Below are positions 1 to 5,823 of a stretch of DNA of 7,123 bases, piece after piece. The stretch is from Opitutia bacterium (GTDB taxonomy: Bacteria; Verrucomicrobiota; Verrucomicrobiia; Opitutales; UBA953), in contig DNHH01000085.1 of the NCBI GenBank assembly GCA_003485955.1, positions 26,404 to 33,526 of the forward strand. Direction: 5' to 3'. Numbering within the stretch: the stretch's first letter is position 1; every line of letters begins with the position of its first letter. The position numbers and the translations under genes were made by a program. The notes under the pieces were generated by a model, which was not told the DNA's origin, searched no databases, and saw only the letters and a program-made list of their open reading frames with translations.

Positions 1-531
1 TTTGAGGCGCAAGAGAGCGAGTTCGGCGAGGGCATGGGTAGTTTCGCCTGTTCGAACAAGGCGTAGGGCTTCATTAGGACTCACGCAGAAAACTTCGATT
101 TCCTCATGTTCGTCTAGCTTGCGAGGCGCTCCGTTGGTAACGCCTTCAATCAGCACGAAGTGACAGCGGTTGGACTGGATGGCGGGATTTGGCGAGGCCA
201 TCCCAAGCGAACTGGCTATGCCACCTGCATAGCCTGTCTCTTCGCGAGTTTCGCGCACGGCTGTGTCTAAGGGATTTTCGCCTGCATCCATCACGCCCCC
301 TGGAGTTTCAACAGATAATGCGTGTGCGCCGAAGCGCCACTGCTTCACCATGACGAGATTACCTTCGGGCGTGACGGGGAGGGCGAGCACCCAGTCCGAA
401 GAATGGATAACAAAAAAATCACCCTCCCGTTGATCGAGAGGGTGAATGCAACGCTGACGTGCGACTTTGAAGACGCGACAGTCAGCGTGGGGCGCCTCGT
501 GCCGGACAATCCAGCGTTCAGGCGCAGCCAC
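1..531 (-). CDS. Nudix hydrolase, ADP-ribose pyrophosphatase-like (3' end outside window)
   Basis: The 177 visible codons contain a complete Nudix box: G79, five residues, E85, seven residues, then RETREETGY (93-101), exactly GX5EX7REUXEEXGU. The box glutamates bind the metal that drives hydrolysis of a nucleoside diphosphate linked to another moiety. Upstream, the strand pattern around residues 47-77 (DWVLALPVTPEG, MVKQWRFGAH, SVETPGG) is typical of the ADP-ribose/sugar-nucleotide pyrophosphatase branch (NudF-like), so ADP-ribose or a similar sugar nucleotide is the likely substrate; that is a family inference. I chose the GTG start at 529-531 because it gives the usual short lead before ERW and lies 10 nt after the LysM gene stop. 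The frame is open back to a TGA inside the LysM gene, with no ATG before residue 61. Few residues are probably missing at the end, since relatives are about 180-200 aa. It is likely cotranscribed with the LysM gene. No Shine-Dalgarno is visible. Confidence 0.9.
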   Translation of the reverse strand, partial: MAAPERWIVRHEAPHADCRVFKVARQRCIHPLDQREGDFFVIHSSDWVLALPVTPEGNLVMVKQWRFGAHALSVETPGGVMDAGENPLDTAVRETREETGYAGGIASSLGMASPNPAIQSNRCHFVLIEGVTNGAPRKLDEHEEIEVFCVSPNEALRLVRTGETTHALAELALLRLK

Positions 532-541
532 GAGTGAAGTT

Positions 542-1042
542 TTACTTAACCTTCAACTTCTGGCCAATCTTCAAGCTAGCAGAGACGCCAGGATTGAGAT
601 CCTGAAGTGCCTTGAGCGAGAGACCAGACTTCTTGGCGATGGCGTAGAGACTGTCGCCCTTTTGGACGATGTACTCACCAGGGCCAGCGACAGCACCAGC
701 GGTGCTTGTGCCACGTGAGGAGCCGCCGCGAGCTTCGACAGCTTTGCGGACAGTTTCGTAAGCAGCAGTGACGTCAGCAAAACCTTTAGCGGTTTGCTCT
801 TTAAGCGCAGCAACGTCTGCACCGAGAGCTTGGAAAGCAGCGTTATCAGCCTTGGTGGCGACAGCGTTGGTTGCTTCCCCGGCGGTTGCGGCAGCATTTT
901 GTGCAGTCTGGGTAGCGGTTTCAGCTGCGGTCTTCGCTTTAACTGCGAGGACAAGGGCGACGACGCCAAGGGCGACGCCGACAATGCCAGCAATTAAGGG
1001 GAACTTAGATTCGCTGCCGGATTCAATCGTGTCGGATTCCAT
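542..1042 (-). CDS. Membrane-anchored LysM-domain protein with coiled coil
   Basis: This 166-residue protein starts with a short acidic/polar head (1-13), then a hydrophobic segment of about 22 residues (14-35, FPLIAGIVGVALGVVALVL). There is no signal-peptidase site, so I read it as a membrane anchor. Residues 37-105 are very rich in Ala, Thr, Glu and Lys and look like a long helix or coiled coil. A Gly/Ser/Thr/Ala linker (106-121) follows. Residues 123-166 form one LysM domain (EYIVQKGDSLYAIAKKSG ... LNPG ... LKIGQKLKVK). LysM domains bind N-acetylglucosamine-containing glycans such as peptidoglycan, so the protein may tether the inner membrane to the wall. No enzymatic domain is present. 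The Nudix gene begins 10 nt downstream. The ATG at 1042 has no Shine-Dalgarno. A weak minus-strand promoter, TTGCCC (1095-1100) with TATTCT (1074-1079) and a 15-bp spacer, could serve it but would overlap the divergent tRNA promoter. Confidence 0.85.
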   Translation of the reverse strand: MESDTIESGSESKFPLIAGIVGVALGVVALVLAVKAKTAAETATQTAQNAAATAGEATNAVATKADNAAFQALGADVAALKEQTAKGFADVTAAYETVRKAVEARGGSSRGTSTAGAVAGPGEYIVQKGDSLYAIAKKSGLSLKALQDLNPGVSASLKIGQKLKVK

Positions 1043-1084
1043 AGTGGTAGGTCTTTGTGTGGTAGAGGGGTTGAGAATAGGCGG

Positions 1085-1113
1085 TTGACAGGAGGGGCAA
1101 CACTAAATGCAGT
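1085..1113 (+). promoter_or_regulatory. Putative promoter of tRNA-Pro
   Basis: A perfect TTGACA (1085-1090) lies 38 nt before the tRNA 5' end. At 17 bp spacing the -10 hexamer is TGCAGT (1108-1113), which matches TATAAT at only three positions. The -35 element and its placement support a promoter; the weak -10 lowers confidence. Transcription would start near 1120, inside the left arm of the repeat flanking the tRNA. Confidence 0.4.
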
Positions 1114-1125
1114 AATGTTTATATC
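1114..1125 (+). repeat. Left arm of inverted repeat flanking tRNA-Pro
   Basis: AATGTTTATATC is the reverse complement of GATATAACATT (1203-1213) apart from one extra T (1118). In a precursor transcript the two arms would pair as an extension of the acceptor stem, separated from it by a small internal loop (TT 1126-1127 against A1201/C1202). Confidence 0.7.
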
Positions 1126-1127
1126 TT

Positions 1128-1201
1128 CGGGCGGTAGCGTAGTCCGGTATCGCGCCTGCTTTGGGAGCAGGAGGCCGGGGGTTCGAATCCCCCCCGCCCG
1201 A
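1128..1201 (+). tRNA. tRNA-Pro (anticodon TGG)
   Basis: A full cloverleaf can be drawn. The acceptor stem CGGGCGG (1128-1134) pairs with CCGCCCG (1194-1200), followed by discriminator A1201. The anticodon stem CCTGC (1155-1159) pairs with GCAGG (1167-1171) around a 7-nt loop that places TGG at 1162-1164. The variable loop is AGGCC. The T-stem GGGGG (1177-1181) pairs with CCCCC (1189-1193) around TTCGAAT. Anticodon TGG reads CCN proline codons, and a C1:G72 acceptor pair with A73 is usual for bacterial tRNA-Pro. The 3' CCA is not encoded (A1201 is followed by CG), so it must be added by CCA transferase. The gene lies divergent to the LysM gene and convergent with purM. Confidence 0.97.
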
Positions 1202-1202
1202 C

Positions 1203-1218
1203 GATATAACATTTTTTT
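1203..1218 (+). terminator. Right repeat arm plus T7: probable tRNA terminator
   Basis: GATATAACATT (1203-1213) pairs with the left arm at 1114-1125, and a run of seven T (1212-1218) follows at once. An RNA stem ending in a U tract is the layout of an intrinsic terminator, but here the loop is the whole tRNA and the closing stem is AT-rich. The T run overlaps the reverse complement of the purM stop codon (1217-1219). Confidence 0.45.
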
Positions 1219-2428
1219 AACTAACGGGGTATTCCATTTTTACCCCATCGCGGATCAGGGTAATATGGTTTCCGGATGGCCGGAGGCTGGCTTCAGTTCG
1301 GCCGACAACCCTGCTCTCAACCTTCAGTCTATCAGCTATTTGCGTAACTAATGTCGCATCCTTTGGGTCGACATATACCTCTAGTCGGTGGCCCATGTTA
1401 TAGACCATATGCATCTCGGCCGGGGGCGTTTTACTGCAACGTGCAATCTCTGTAAAGATAGCCGGAATGGGGAAAAGGTTGTCCTTAATGAAGTGCACGC
1501 CGTTTCCGAAACGTAGGCATTTGGTCTGAGCACCCCCCGAACAATGAATCAGGCCAAAAACCCGTTCTGGGCCTAATTCGCGTAAAAGTGCCAAAACCAG
1601 GGGCGCGTAGGTGCGGGTGGGTGAGAGCAAGGCCTGACCAACGGTTAGCGAAGATCCTGCTAAAGGAGATGAAAGTTTATGAGGACCGCAGTAAACTAAA
1701 TCGGCACGCGTTGTGGCGTCATACGTTTCTGGATACGTCTCTGCGTAGTGTTTTGCGAGAAGCTCATGCCGCGCGCTCGTTAAGCCATTTGAACCTACGC
1801 CACTATTTTCTCCCAGTTCCCACCCACAGGTTCCGCCTGAAGCAATGCCAACAATGGAGAGCCCTGGGCGAATACGCCCCGCATCAATGACTTGGTTGCG
1901 TGGAAGAATAGCGGTTGCGGTTGAATCGACGGTCAGTGTCGCCGTTAGGTCGCCGACGTCTGCAGTTTCTCCACCGCCAGAACGGATATCAAAACCGTGT
2001 TGGCGCAGTGATGCCAAGAAGTCTTCAGTGCCTGCAATCAAGTGGCGTAGCACTTCACCGGGGATACGTCGCGCGTTACGGTTGATGGTGGAAGAAAGTA
2101 AAACTCGACCCGTGATCCCAACACACAGCAAGTCATCGACATTCATCACCACGCTGTCTTGGGCAATGCCCCGGAAGACTGAAGCATCGCCCGTTTCTTT
2201 CCACCAAAGGTAAGCGAGGAGAGCCTTGGTGCCTGAGCCGTCAGAGTGTGTGACGTTACAGAGCGCAGGGTCGTTCGTTAGAAAGTCAGCGGTTGTTTTG
2301 CAGAAAGCCCCTGGAAAGAGGCCGCGATCAAGTCCGTCAACAACTGCGTGGACTTCGCTTTTCGATGCCGAGACGCCTCGCGCAGCGTAGCGGCCAGAAT
2401 CAGGAGTGGGCTTGCCGTCTTTCGACAT
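1217..2428 (-). CDS. purM: Phosphoribosylformylglycinamidine cyclo-ligase (AIR synthase), long Bacteroidetes-type
   Basis: The enzyme catalyses ATP-dependent ring closure of formylglycinamidine ribonucleotide to aminoimidazole ribonucleotide, step five of de novo purine synthesis, in the cytoplasm. The 403 residues include RGVSASK (17-23), HSDGSGTK (61-68, equivalent to the DGVGTK phosphate loop of the classic enzyme), NVDDLLC (96-102), GGGETADVGD (151-160), SNGLTSAR (213-220), SPTRTYAP (269-276), HCSGGAQTK (295-303) and NMGHR (344-348). This set and the length match the branch I know from Bacteroidetes, not the roughly 345-residue E. coli type. The fold is the PurM/PurL ATP-binding family. 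The ATG at 2426-2428 is the only usable start, because an in-frame TGA lies four codons upstream. A GGTGA 12 nt before it is at best a weak ribosome site. The gene is monocistronic here, divergent from a small membrane-protein gene and convergent with tRNA-Pro. Confidence 0.95.
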   Translation of the reverse strand: MSKDGKPTPDSGRYAARGVSASKSEVHAVVDGLDRGLFPGAFCKTTADFLTNDPALCNVTHSDGSGTKALLAYLWWKETGDASVFRGIAQDSVVMNVDDLLCVGITGRVLLSSTINRNARRIPGEVLRHLIAGTEDFLASLRQHGFDIRSGGGETADVGDLTATLTVDSTATAILPRNQVIDAGRIRPGLSIVGIASGGTCGWELGENSGVGSNGLTSARHELLAKHYAETYPETYDATTRADLVYCGPHKLSSPLAGSSLTVGQALLSPTRTYAPLVLALLRELGPERVFGLIHCSGGAQTKCLRFGNGVHFIKDNLFPIPAIFTEIARCSKTPPAEMHMVYNMGHRLEVYVDPKDATLVTQIADRLKVESRVVGRTEASLRPSGNHITLIRDGVKMEYPVS

Positions 2429-2479
2429 GACACTTGGATGTCACCGTTCGCCTCCGTTTTGGTCAACGCCCATCTCCTT

Positions 2480-2929
2480 ATGCTATCCTTTGCTTTTACG
2501 CCGCGCCTCCGACTTTGGGCGCTGAGCGGCTTTTTGGCATGCCTCTTAGCGGTTATGGGGGTCAATGTCTGGCGATTGGCTGAATTAAAGGCATTGGCCA
2601 GAGATTGGCAGCTAGCACATTCTCGCAAAGACCTGCCAGCGATTGAGGCGCTTTATTGCTGGGACGAGGTCGACCCTTCTTTGCGCCTGAAGATGCAAGA
2701 GGTCTTTCGGCAAGAATTCGAAATTCCCGTTCGGTCCGTCACCGCCGAACTAGCTTCAAAAATCGATTTATTCTTGGTTGAAGCACAACGGCCTAATTTA
2801 GAGCCAACAGGTGTCGTGGTCGTTCAGTTTGAGTCGGCTGACGGACTAGGGGCCCGATTAATCGCTGGAGGGCCATGGTGGCGCCCAAAATTTACAGTCT
2901 TTTTGCCGGCCCCTCCCCCTGCAAAATGA
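2480..2929 (+). CDS. Single-TM protein of unknown function
   Basis: I do not recognise this 149-residue protein. It opens with a basic stretch (RLR, 9-11) and one hydrophobic segment (about 12-31, LWALSGFLACLLAVMGVNVW), followed by a mostly soluble domain. This suggests an N-in membrane anchor with the rest outside the inner membrane. C21 lies inside the hydrophobic run, but the preceding GFLA is a poor lipobox and the segment continues past it, so a lipoprotein is unlikely. The soluble part has a helical, charged first half (KALARDWQLAHSRKDLPAIEALYCWDEVD) and a beta-rich second half ending in WWRPKFTVFLPAP and a proline-rich tail. The frame is open back to 2348, but starts at 2348 or 2438 would overlap purM or leave 9 bp between divergent genes, so I prefer the ATG at 2480. 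No Shine-Dalgarno or clear promoter is seen. Confidence 0.65.
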   Translation: MLSFAFTPRLRLWALSGFLACLLAVMGVNVWRLAELKALARDWQLAHSRKDLPAIEALYCWDEVDPSLRLKMQEVFRQEFEIPVRSVTAELASKIDLFLVEAQRPNLEPTGVVVVQFESADGLGARLIAGGPWWRPKFTVFLPAPPPAK

Positions 2930-2977
2930 ACGCAGACTCTTGACACTTGCCGACTCCACTCCACCTTCCGTTTTCCT

Positions 2978-3211
2978 ATGGCTGATAAGAATGACAAGCA
3001 CCCCGAGAATGTTGGCGGAAAATTCTACGTGGATACCCAGTGCATCGATTGCGATCTTTGCCGCGAAACCGCCAAAGACTTCTTCACGCGTCAAGATGAT
3101 GCCGGTTACTCTTACGTCTTTAAGCAGCCGACCACACCCGAGGACATCGAGAAGTGCATGGAAGCGAAGAACGGATGCCCGGTTGATGCTATTGGCGAAG
3201 ACGGCGAGTAA
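2978..3211 (+). CDS. Ferredoxin, single [4Fe-4S] cluster
   Basis: The 77-residue protein is acidic and has C22-x2-C25-x2-C28 in QCIDCDLCRE, followed much later by C67-P68 in GCPVDAI. This is the pattern of small monocluster bacterial ferredoxins: three ligands in the first loop and the fourth before a proline. It carries single electrons at low potential in the cytoplasm; the partner enzyme cannot be told from the neighbours. A fifth cysteine, C60, lies seven residues before C67. The ATG at 2978 follows a pyrimidine-rich leader without a Shine-Dalgarno. A TTGACA at 2940-2945 could be its -35 element, but no good -10 hexamer follows at the right distance. A strong terminator lies 26 nt after the stop codon. 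Confidence 0.92.
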   Translation: MADKNDKHPENVGGKFYVDTQCIDCDLCRETAKDFFTRQDDAGYSYVFKQPTTPEDIEKCMEAKNGCPVDAIGEDGE

Positions 3212-3221
3212 GACATATATT
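3192..3221 (+). promoter_or_regulatory. Putative osmC promoter at the end of the ferredoxin gene
   Basis: TTGGCG (3192-3197; 4 of 6 to TTGACA) and TATATT (3216-3221; 5 of 6 to TATAAT) are separated by 18 bp. Transcription would start near 3228, about 10 nt before the hairpin at 3238 and about 40 nt before the osmC ATG. Confidence 0.4.
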
Positions 3222-3237
3222 TTTTAGTAAGTCTCGC

Positions 3238-3263
3238 ACCCCGGTTCGCCGGGGTTATTTTTT
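3238..3263 (+). terminator. Intrinsic terminator after ferredoxin, inside the osmC leader
   Basis: The stem ACCCCGG (3238-3244) pairs perfectly with CCGGGGT (3249-3255) around the tetraloop TTCG, and TATTTTTT follows (3256-3263). This is a strong Rho-independent terminator for the ferredoxin gene. The T tract ends only 4 nt before the osmC ATG at 3268, so any osmC transcript that starts upstream must also contain the hairpin. Confidence 0.85.
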
Positions 3264-3267
3264 GTTC

Positions 3268-3681
3268 ATGTCTATCCGTATTGATTGTGAATACCTCGGC
3301 GACCTCCGCGTACGTGCCGTGCACGCCCCATCTGGCACTGTATTACACACGGATGCTCCCGTGGATAATCACGGTAAAGGTGAATCCTTTTCGCCGACCG
3401 ATTTAGCAGCCACTGCGCTGACGACCTGTATGGCCACCATTATGGCCATCCAAGGACGCACTCTCGGTATCGAACTTCGCGGCATGCGCCTTTCTGTTGA
3501 GAAGCACATGACTGTTCAGCCTCCACGACGCATCGCGAAGCTCATACTCGTTATCACGCCGCCGACAGGCATACCTGAGGATGCCCGCGTTAAACTTGAG
3601 CGCGCCGCATCCGCCTGTCCGGTGCACCATTCTCTGCACCCGGAGATTATCACAGATATTGAATGGCGCTGGGGAGCTTAA
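3268..3681 (+). CDS. OsmC family protein (thiol peroxidase-like)
   Basis: The 137-residue protein fits the OsmC/Ohr superfamily, whose members reduce organic hydroperoxides with a pair of cysteines. The first conserved cysteine lies in FSPTDLAATALTTCMATIM (about 49-67) and the second in ASACPVHHSLH near residues 110-120. These are the hallmark positions of the family. The YhfA/general OsmC branch, many members of which have no known substrate, fits better than Ohr because the SPTDLAATALTTC and CPVHHSL patterns are those of the general branch. The protein is presumably cytoplasmic, with no signal peptide. I chose the ATG at 3268; a TTG two codons earlier is possible but lies in the terminator T tract. 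No Shine-Dalgarno is visible. The stop codon is separated from that of the convergent slyD by 7 nt. Confidence 0.9.
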   Translation: MSIRIDCEYLGDLRVRAVHAPSGTVLHTDAPVDNHGKGESFSPTDLAATALTTCMATIMAIQGRTLGIELRGMRLSVEKHMTVQPPRRIAKLILVITPPTGIPEDARVKLERAASACPVHHSLHPEIITDIEWRWGA

Positions 3682-3688
3682 ACAAGAA

Positions 3689-4357
3689 TCACTGAGAGCA
3701 ACCGCAGGATCCCTGTCCGCAGGAACCATCTTCGCTGGTAGCTTTACCTTTGCCACCACAGCAGCCTTCGTCCGTCGCCGATTTGGTTTCGCCGGTTGCG
3801 CAACCGCATCCGCCACCACCGCCACCACCGCAGCAACCTTCTTCGGCTTGAGATTTAGCTTCGCCACTCGAGCAACCGCCTCCGCAGCAACCGCTGGACT
3901 CTTGGTGAGGATGCCCGTGGGCTAGTTCAGTCGGTGTCGCTGGGCGAACTTCGACAACTTTAACCGCAAAGTGCAGAGTCTTCCCGGCGAGCTCGTGATT
4001 TCCGTCGAGCACAATTTCGTCAGGCTTAACTTCTTTAACCGTGAGAACACGTAAGCCCGCATTGGTTTCGGCGTGAAAGCGCATCCCGACCTGTACGGTG
4101 TTTCCGCCCATGCGTTCTGCGGGCACATTCATAATGAGGCGTTCGTCAAATTCGCCGTAGCCTTCAGCAGGTGGCACAGCGACTTTCTTTTCGTCGCCGG
4201 CTGCCAAACCCTCGAGAGCTTTCTCGAGACCTGGAATGATATTACGCCCACCATGTAGGTAAGCGAGGGGTGCTCCACGGGAAGCATCGAGCACGGCGCC
4301 CGATTCATCGGTGAGAGTGTAGTCGAAAGAGACAATATGGTCCTTGGCGATGCGCAT
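3689..4357 (-). CDS. slyD: FKBP-type peptidyl-prolyl isomerase SlyD with Cys/Gly-rich metal-binding tail
   Basis: Residues 1-70 and about 120-140 form the FKBP domain: VSFDYTLTDESG, then GAPLAYLHGGRNIIPGLEKALEGL and VPPAEGYGEF, all typical of SlyD. Between them (about 75-120) lies the insert-in-flap chaperone domain. SlyD catalyses proline cis-trans isomerisation, binds unfolded chains and, in E. coli, stores nickel and helps [NiFe]-hydrogenase maturation. The tail (147-222) begins HGHPH and then has 12 cysteines (157, 158, 162, 175, 176, 184, 186, 199, 200, 213, 218, 220) in glycine-rich clusters. A 15-residue unit ending GCCGG (164-178 and 188-202) is duplicated. Metal binding by the tail is inferred from its composition and from E. 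coli SlyD. I chose the ATG at 4355-4357, which puts MRIAKDHIVSFDY at the family start; a TTG 23 codons upstream adds nothing family-like. The gene lies 102 nt after rmuC, and its own promoter is not evident. Confidence 0.92.
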   Translation of the reverse strand: MRIAKDHIVSFDYTLTDESGAVLDASRGAPLAYLHGGRNIIPGLEKALEGLAAGDEKKVAVPPAEGYGEFDERLIMNVPAERMGGNTVQVGMRFHAETNAGLRVLTVKEVKPDEIVLDGNHELAGKTLHFAVKVVEVRPATPTELAHGHPHQESSGCCGGGCSSGEAKSQAEEGCCGGGGGGGCGCATGETKSATDEGCCGGKGKATSEDGSCGQGSCGCSQ

Positions 4358-4459
4358 CGTTGTGTGGGTAGTTAAAAGTGGGAGGACTTTGGTTTCTCGC
4401 AAGCGGTAATGACAATCTTCGGCCAAACCGCCGCCAAGGGGATTTACCTAGCCGAGAAA

Positions 4460-5767
4460 TTATGAATCTTTTCGGCGTAGATCGCGCATTGGCTCAATGG
4501 GCAAAATTTCCCCGGGGAGTGCCTTCGAAGGTTTAACACCCAGCCGACCAAGCTCTTCCCCTTTCGGACGCACCTTGAGCTCGAAGCTGCCAAAGGCGTC
4601 ATTCAGCCCCTCGACGGCGTTATTCATATTTTTACGAGCTCCCGCAAGGTGTTCGGCAAAATCAGCCACGCGTTTATAAAGCTCCGTTGCGGTATCCGCA
4701 ATTTCTTGAACTTGCGCTGCCTGGGCGTGTTGCTGCCACGTAAGGTTAATTGCACCAAGAAAACCAATGAGCGTCGCAGGGGTCGCAAGCAGGATGCCTT
4801 GTTTGCCTGCGTCAATCACGAGGTCATTATCTGCTTCGAGTGCGGTGCTTAAGAGAGATTCCGCTGGTAAGAAGAGAATGACTTTATCGAACGCTACGAG
4901 TTTCTGTTCGCGGCCGACGACTGTTGGATAGTCTTTTGCGGCAAGTGCCTTGATGGTTGCGCGAAGTTTTTGCGCGTGATCACGCAGCACTTCGGCGCGA
5001 TTGGTTGAGCTGGGGCTGATGATAGCTGCGTCCAGTTCGGGGACTTTGGAGTCGATGATGACACAGCGATTCCCGGGCAGGCGCACAACTAAGTCAGGAC
5101 GCTTGTCTTCGGATGAGACTTGTTCCGTAAAGTCGCAATGCGGGCTCATCCCAGCAGCTTCAACCACGCGACGTAAGGTTTGCTCGCCCCAGCGGCCACG
5201 GTGCGAAGATGACTTAAGGACTGCGGTAAAGTCGCCTGTCTGCGTCGCTAATGTCTCTGTCGCCTTGCTTAAATTCTCCATGCGCTCGCGCACGCCCGCA
5301 AGAGCGTCGTCCTGAAGTTTCATGCTGCCCTGGAGCGTTGTGCGATAGTCAGCCAAAGTTGTTCTTACTTGTGCGAGTAGGGGTTCGACGCGTGCGGTGA
5401 CTTCTTTCGTCACGTCGGGAGTCATGGCCCTCAAGATGTCTTGGCTCTGCTTTGCAAAAGAATCACGGAGCGCTGTGAGATCTTCGGATCGGCGCTGATC
5501 TACTTTAGCCAACTCAACCTTGTGACGCTCTTCGGCATTCGTGAGTGCTTCGCGTACAGATTTAGTTTCGGCAGTCGCTGCAGCTGCACGTTGCGACGCT
5601 TCGGAGTGTGCGGCCCGGGCTGAATCTAAGGCAACTTTCGCTTCATTGAGTTGACGCTGGAGCTCAGCAATCATTGCCTGTGCCGCACCGTCGCCTTGAG
5701 GTTTGCGGATGAACCAAGCAACGGCGAAGGCTAGAGCACCGACCAAGATTGAGGCGAAGATTTCCAC
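4460..5767 (-). CDS. rmuC: DNA recombination protein RmuC (predicted nuclease)
   Basis: The 435-residue protein has the RmuC layout. An N-terminal membrane segment (4-20) comes first, then a long Ala/Glu/Lys-rich coiled coil (about 28-115), then the conserved C-terminal domain. That domain shows GRWGE (191-195), RPDLVVRLPG (223-232), IIDSK (237-241), VILFLPAES (296-304) and GILLATPATLIGFL (324-337). D225 and the D239-S-K241 triplet fit a PD-(D/E)XK nuclease core, with E195 a likely further acidic ligand. In E. coli, RmuC limits recombination between inverted repeats; the cleaved substrate here is not known. The start is GTG at 5765-5767, placing the membrane segment at the very N-terminus. 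The gene begins 56 nt after an unknown gene on the same strand and is probably cotranscribed with it. A weak 6-bp inverted repeat (5809-5814/5820-5825) at the upstream stop lacks a T tract. Confidence 0.93.
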   Translation of the reverse strand: MEIFASILVGALAFAVAWFIRKPQGDGAAQAMIAELQRQLNEAKVALDSARAAHSEASQRAAAATAETKSVREALTNAEERHKVELAKVDQRRSEDLTALRDSFAKQSQDILRAMTPDVTKEVTARVEPLLAQVRTTLADYRTTLQGSMKLQDDALAGVRERMENLSKATETLATQTGDFTAVLKSSSHRGRWGEQTLRRVVEAAGMSPHCDFTEQVSSEDKRPDLVVRLPGNRCVIIDSKVPELDAAIISPSSTNRAEVLRDHAQKLRATIKALAAKDYPTVVGREQKLVAFDKVILFLPAESLLSTALEADNDLVIDAGKQGILLATPATLIGFLGAINLTWQQHAQAAQVQEIADTATELYKRVADFAEHLAGARKNMNNAVEGLNDAFGSFELKVRPKGEELGRLGVKPSKALPGEILPIEPMRDLRRKDS

Positions 5768-5823
5768 AAGAATATAGAAGTACGGACAACTACTTTAGCA
5801 GGCGAGTCAAACTAGCCAATAGT

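Noticed and set aside
571..993. Second minus-strand frame of 140 codons inside the LysM gene
   Set aside because: It is a +1 shadow of the repetitive, alanine-rich LysM gene; its Leu/Pro/Ser composition is an artefact of the codon pattern.
2278..2628. Minus-strand open frame of 116 codons across the purM start
   Set aside because: It overlaps purM out of frame and the divergent gene on the opposite strand, and its sequence is Arg/Ser/Lys-rich as expected of a shadow frame.
2940..2945. TTGACA before the ferredoxin gene as a full promoter
   Set aside because: No hexamer resembling TATAAT occurs 15-19 bp downstream, so only a lone -35-like element can be seen.
3403..3867. Minus-strand frame with Ala/Val/Lys-rich start, overlapping slyD tail and osmC
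   Set aside because: The Ala/Val/Lys/Pro run is the slyD tail repeat read in another frame; the osmC part is antisense to a clear gene.
3764..3900. CCGCCACC-type triplet repeats as a CRISPR or minisatellite
   Set aside because: They are the codons of the glycine/cysteine clusters in the slyD tail and have no regular spacers.
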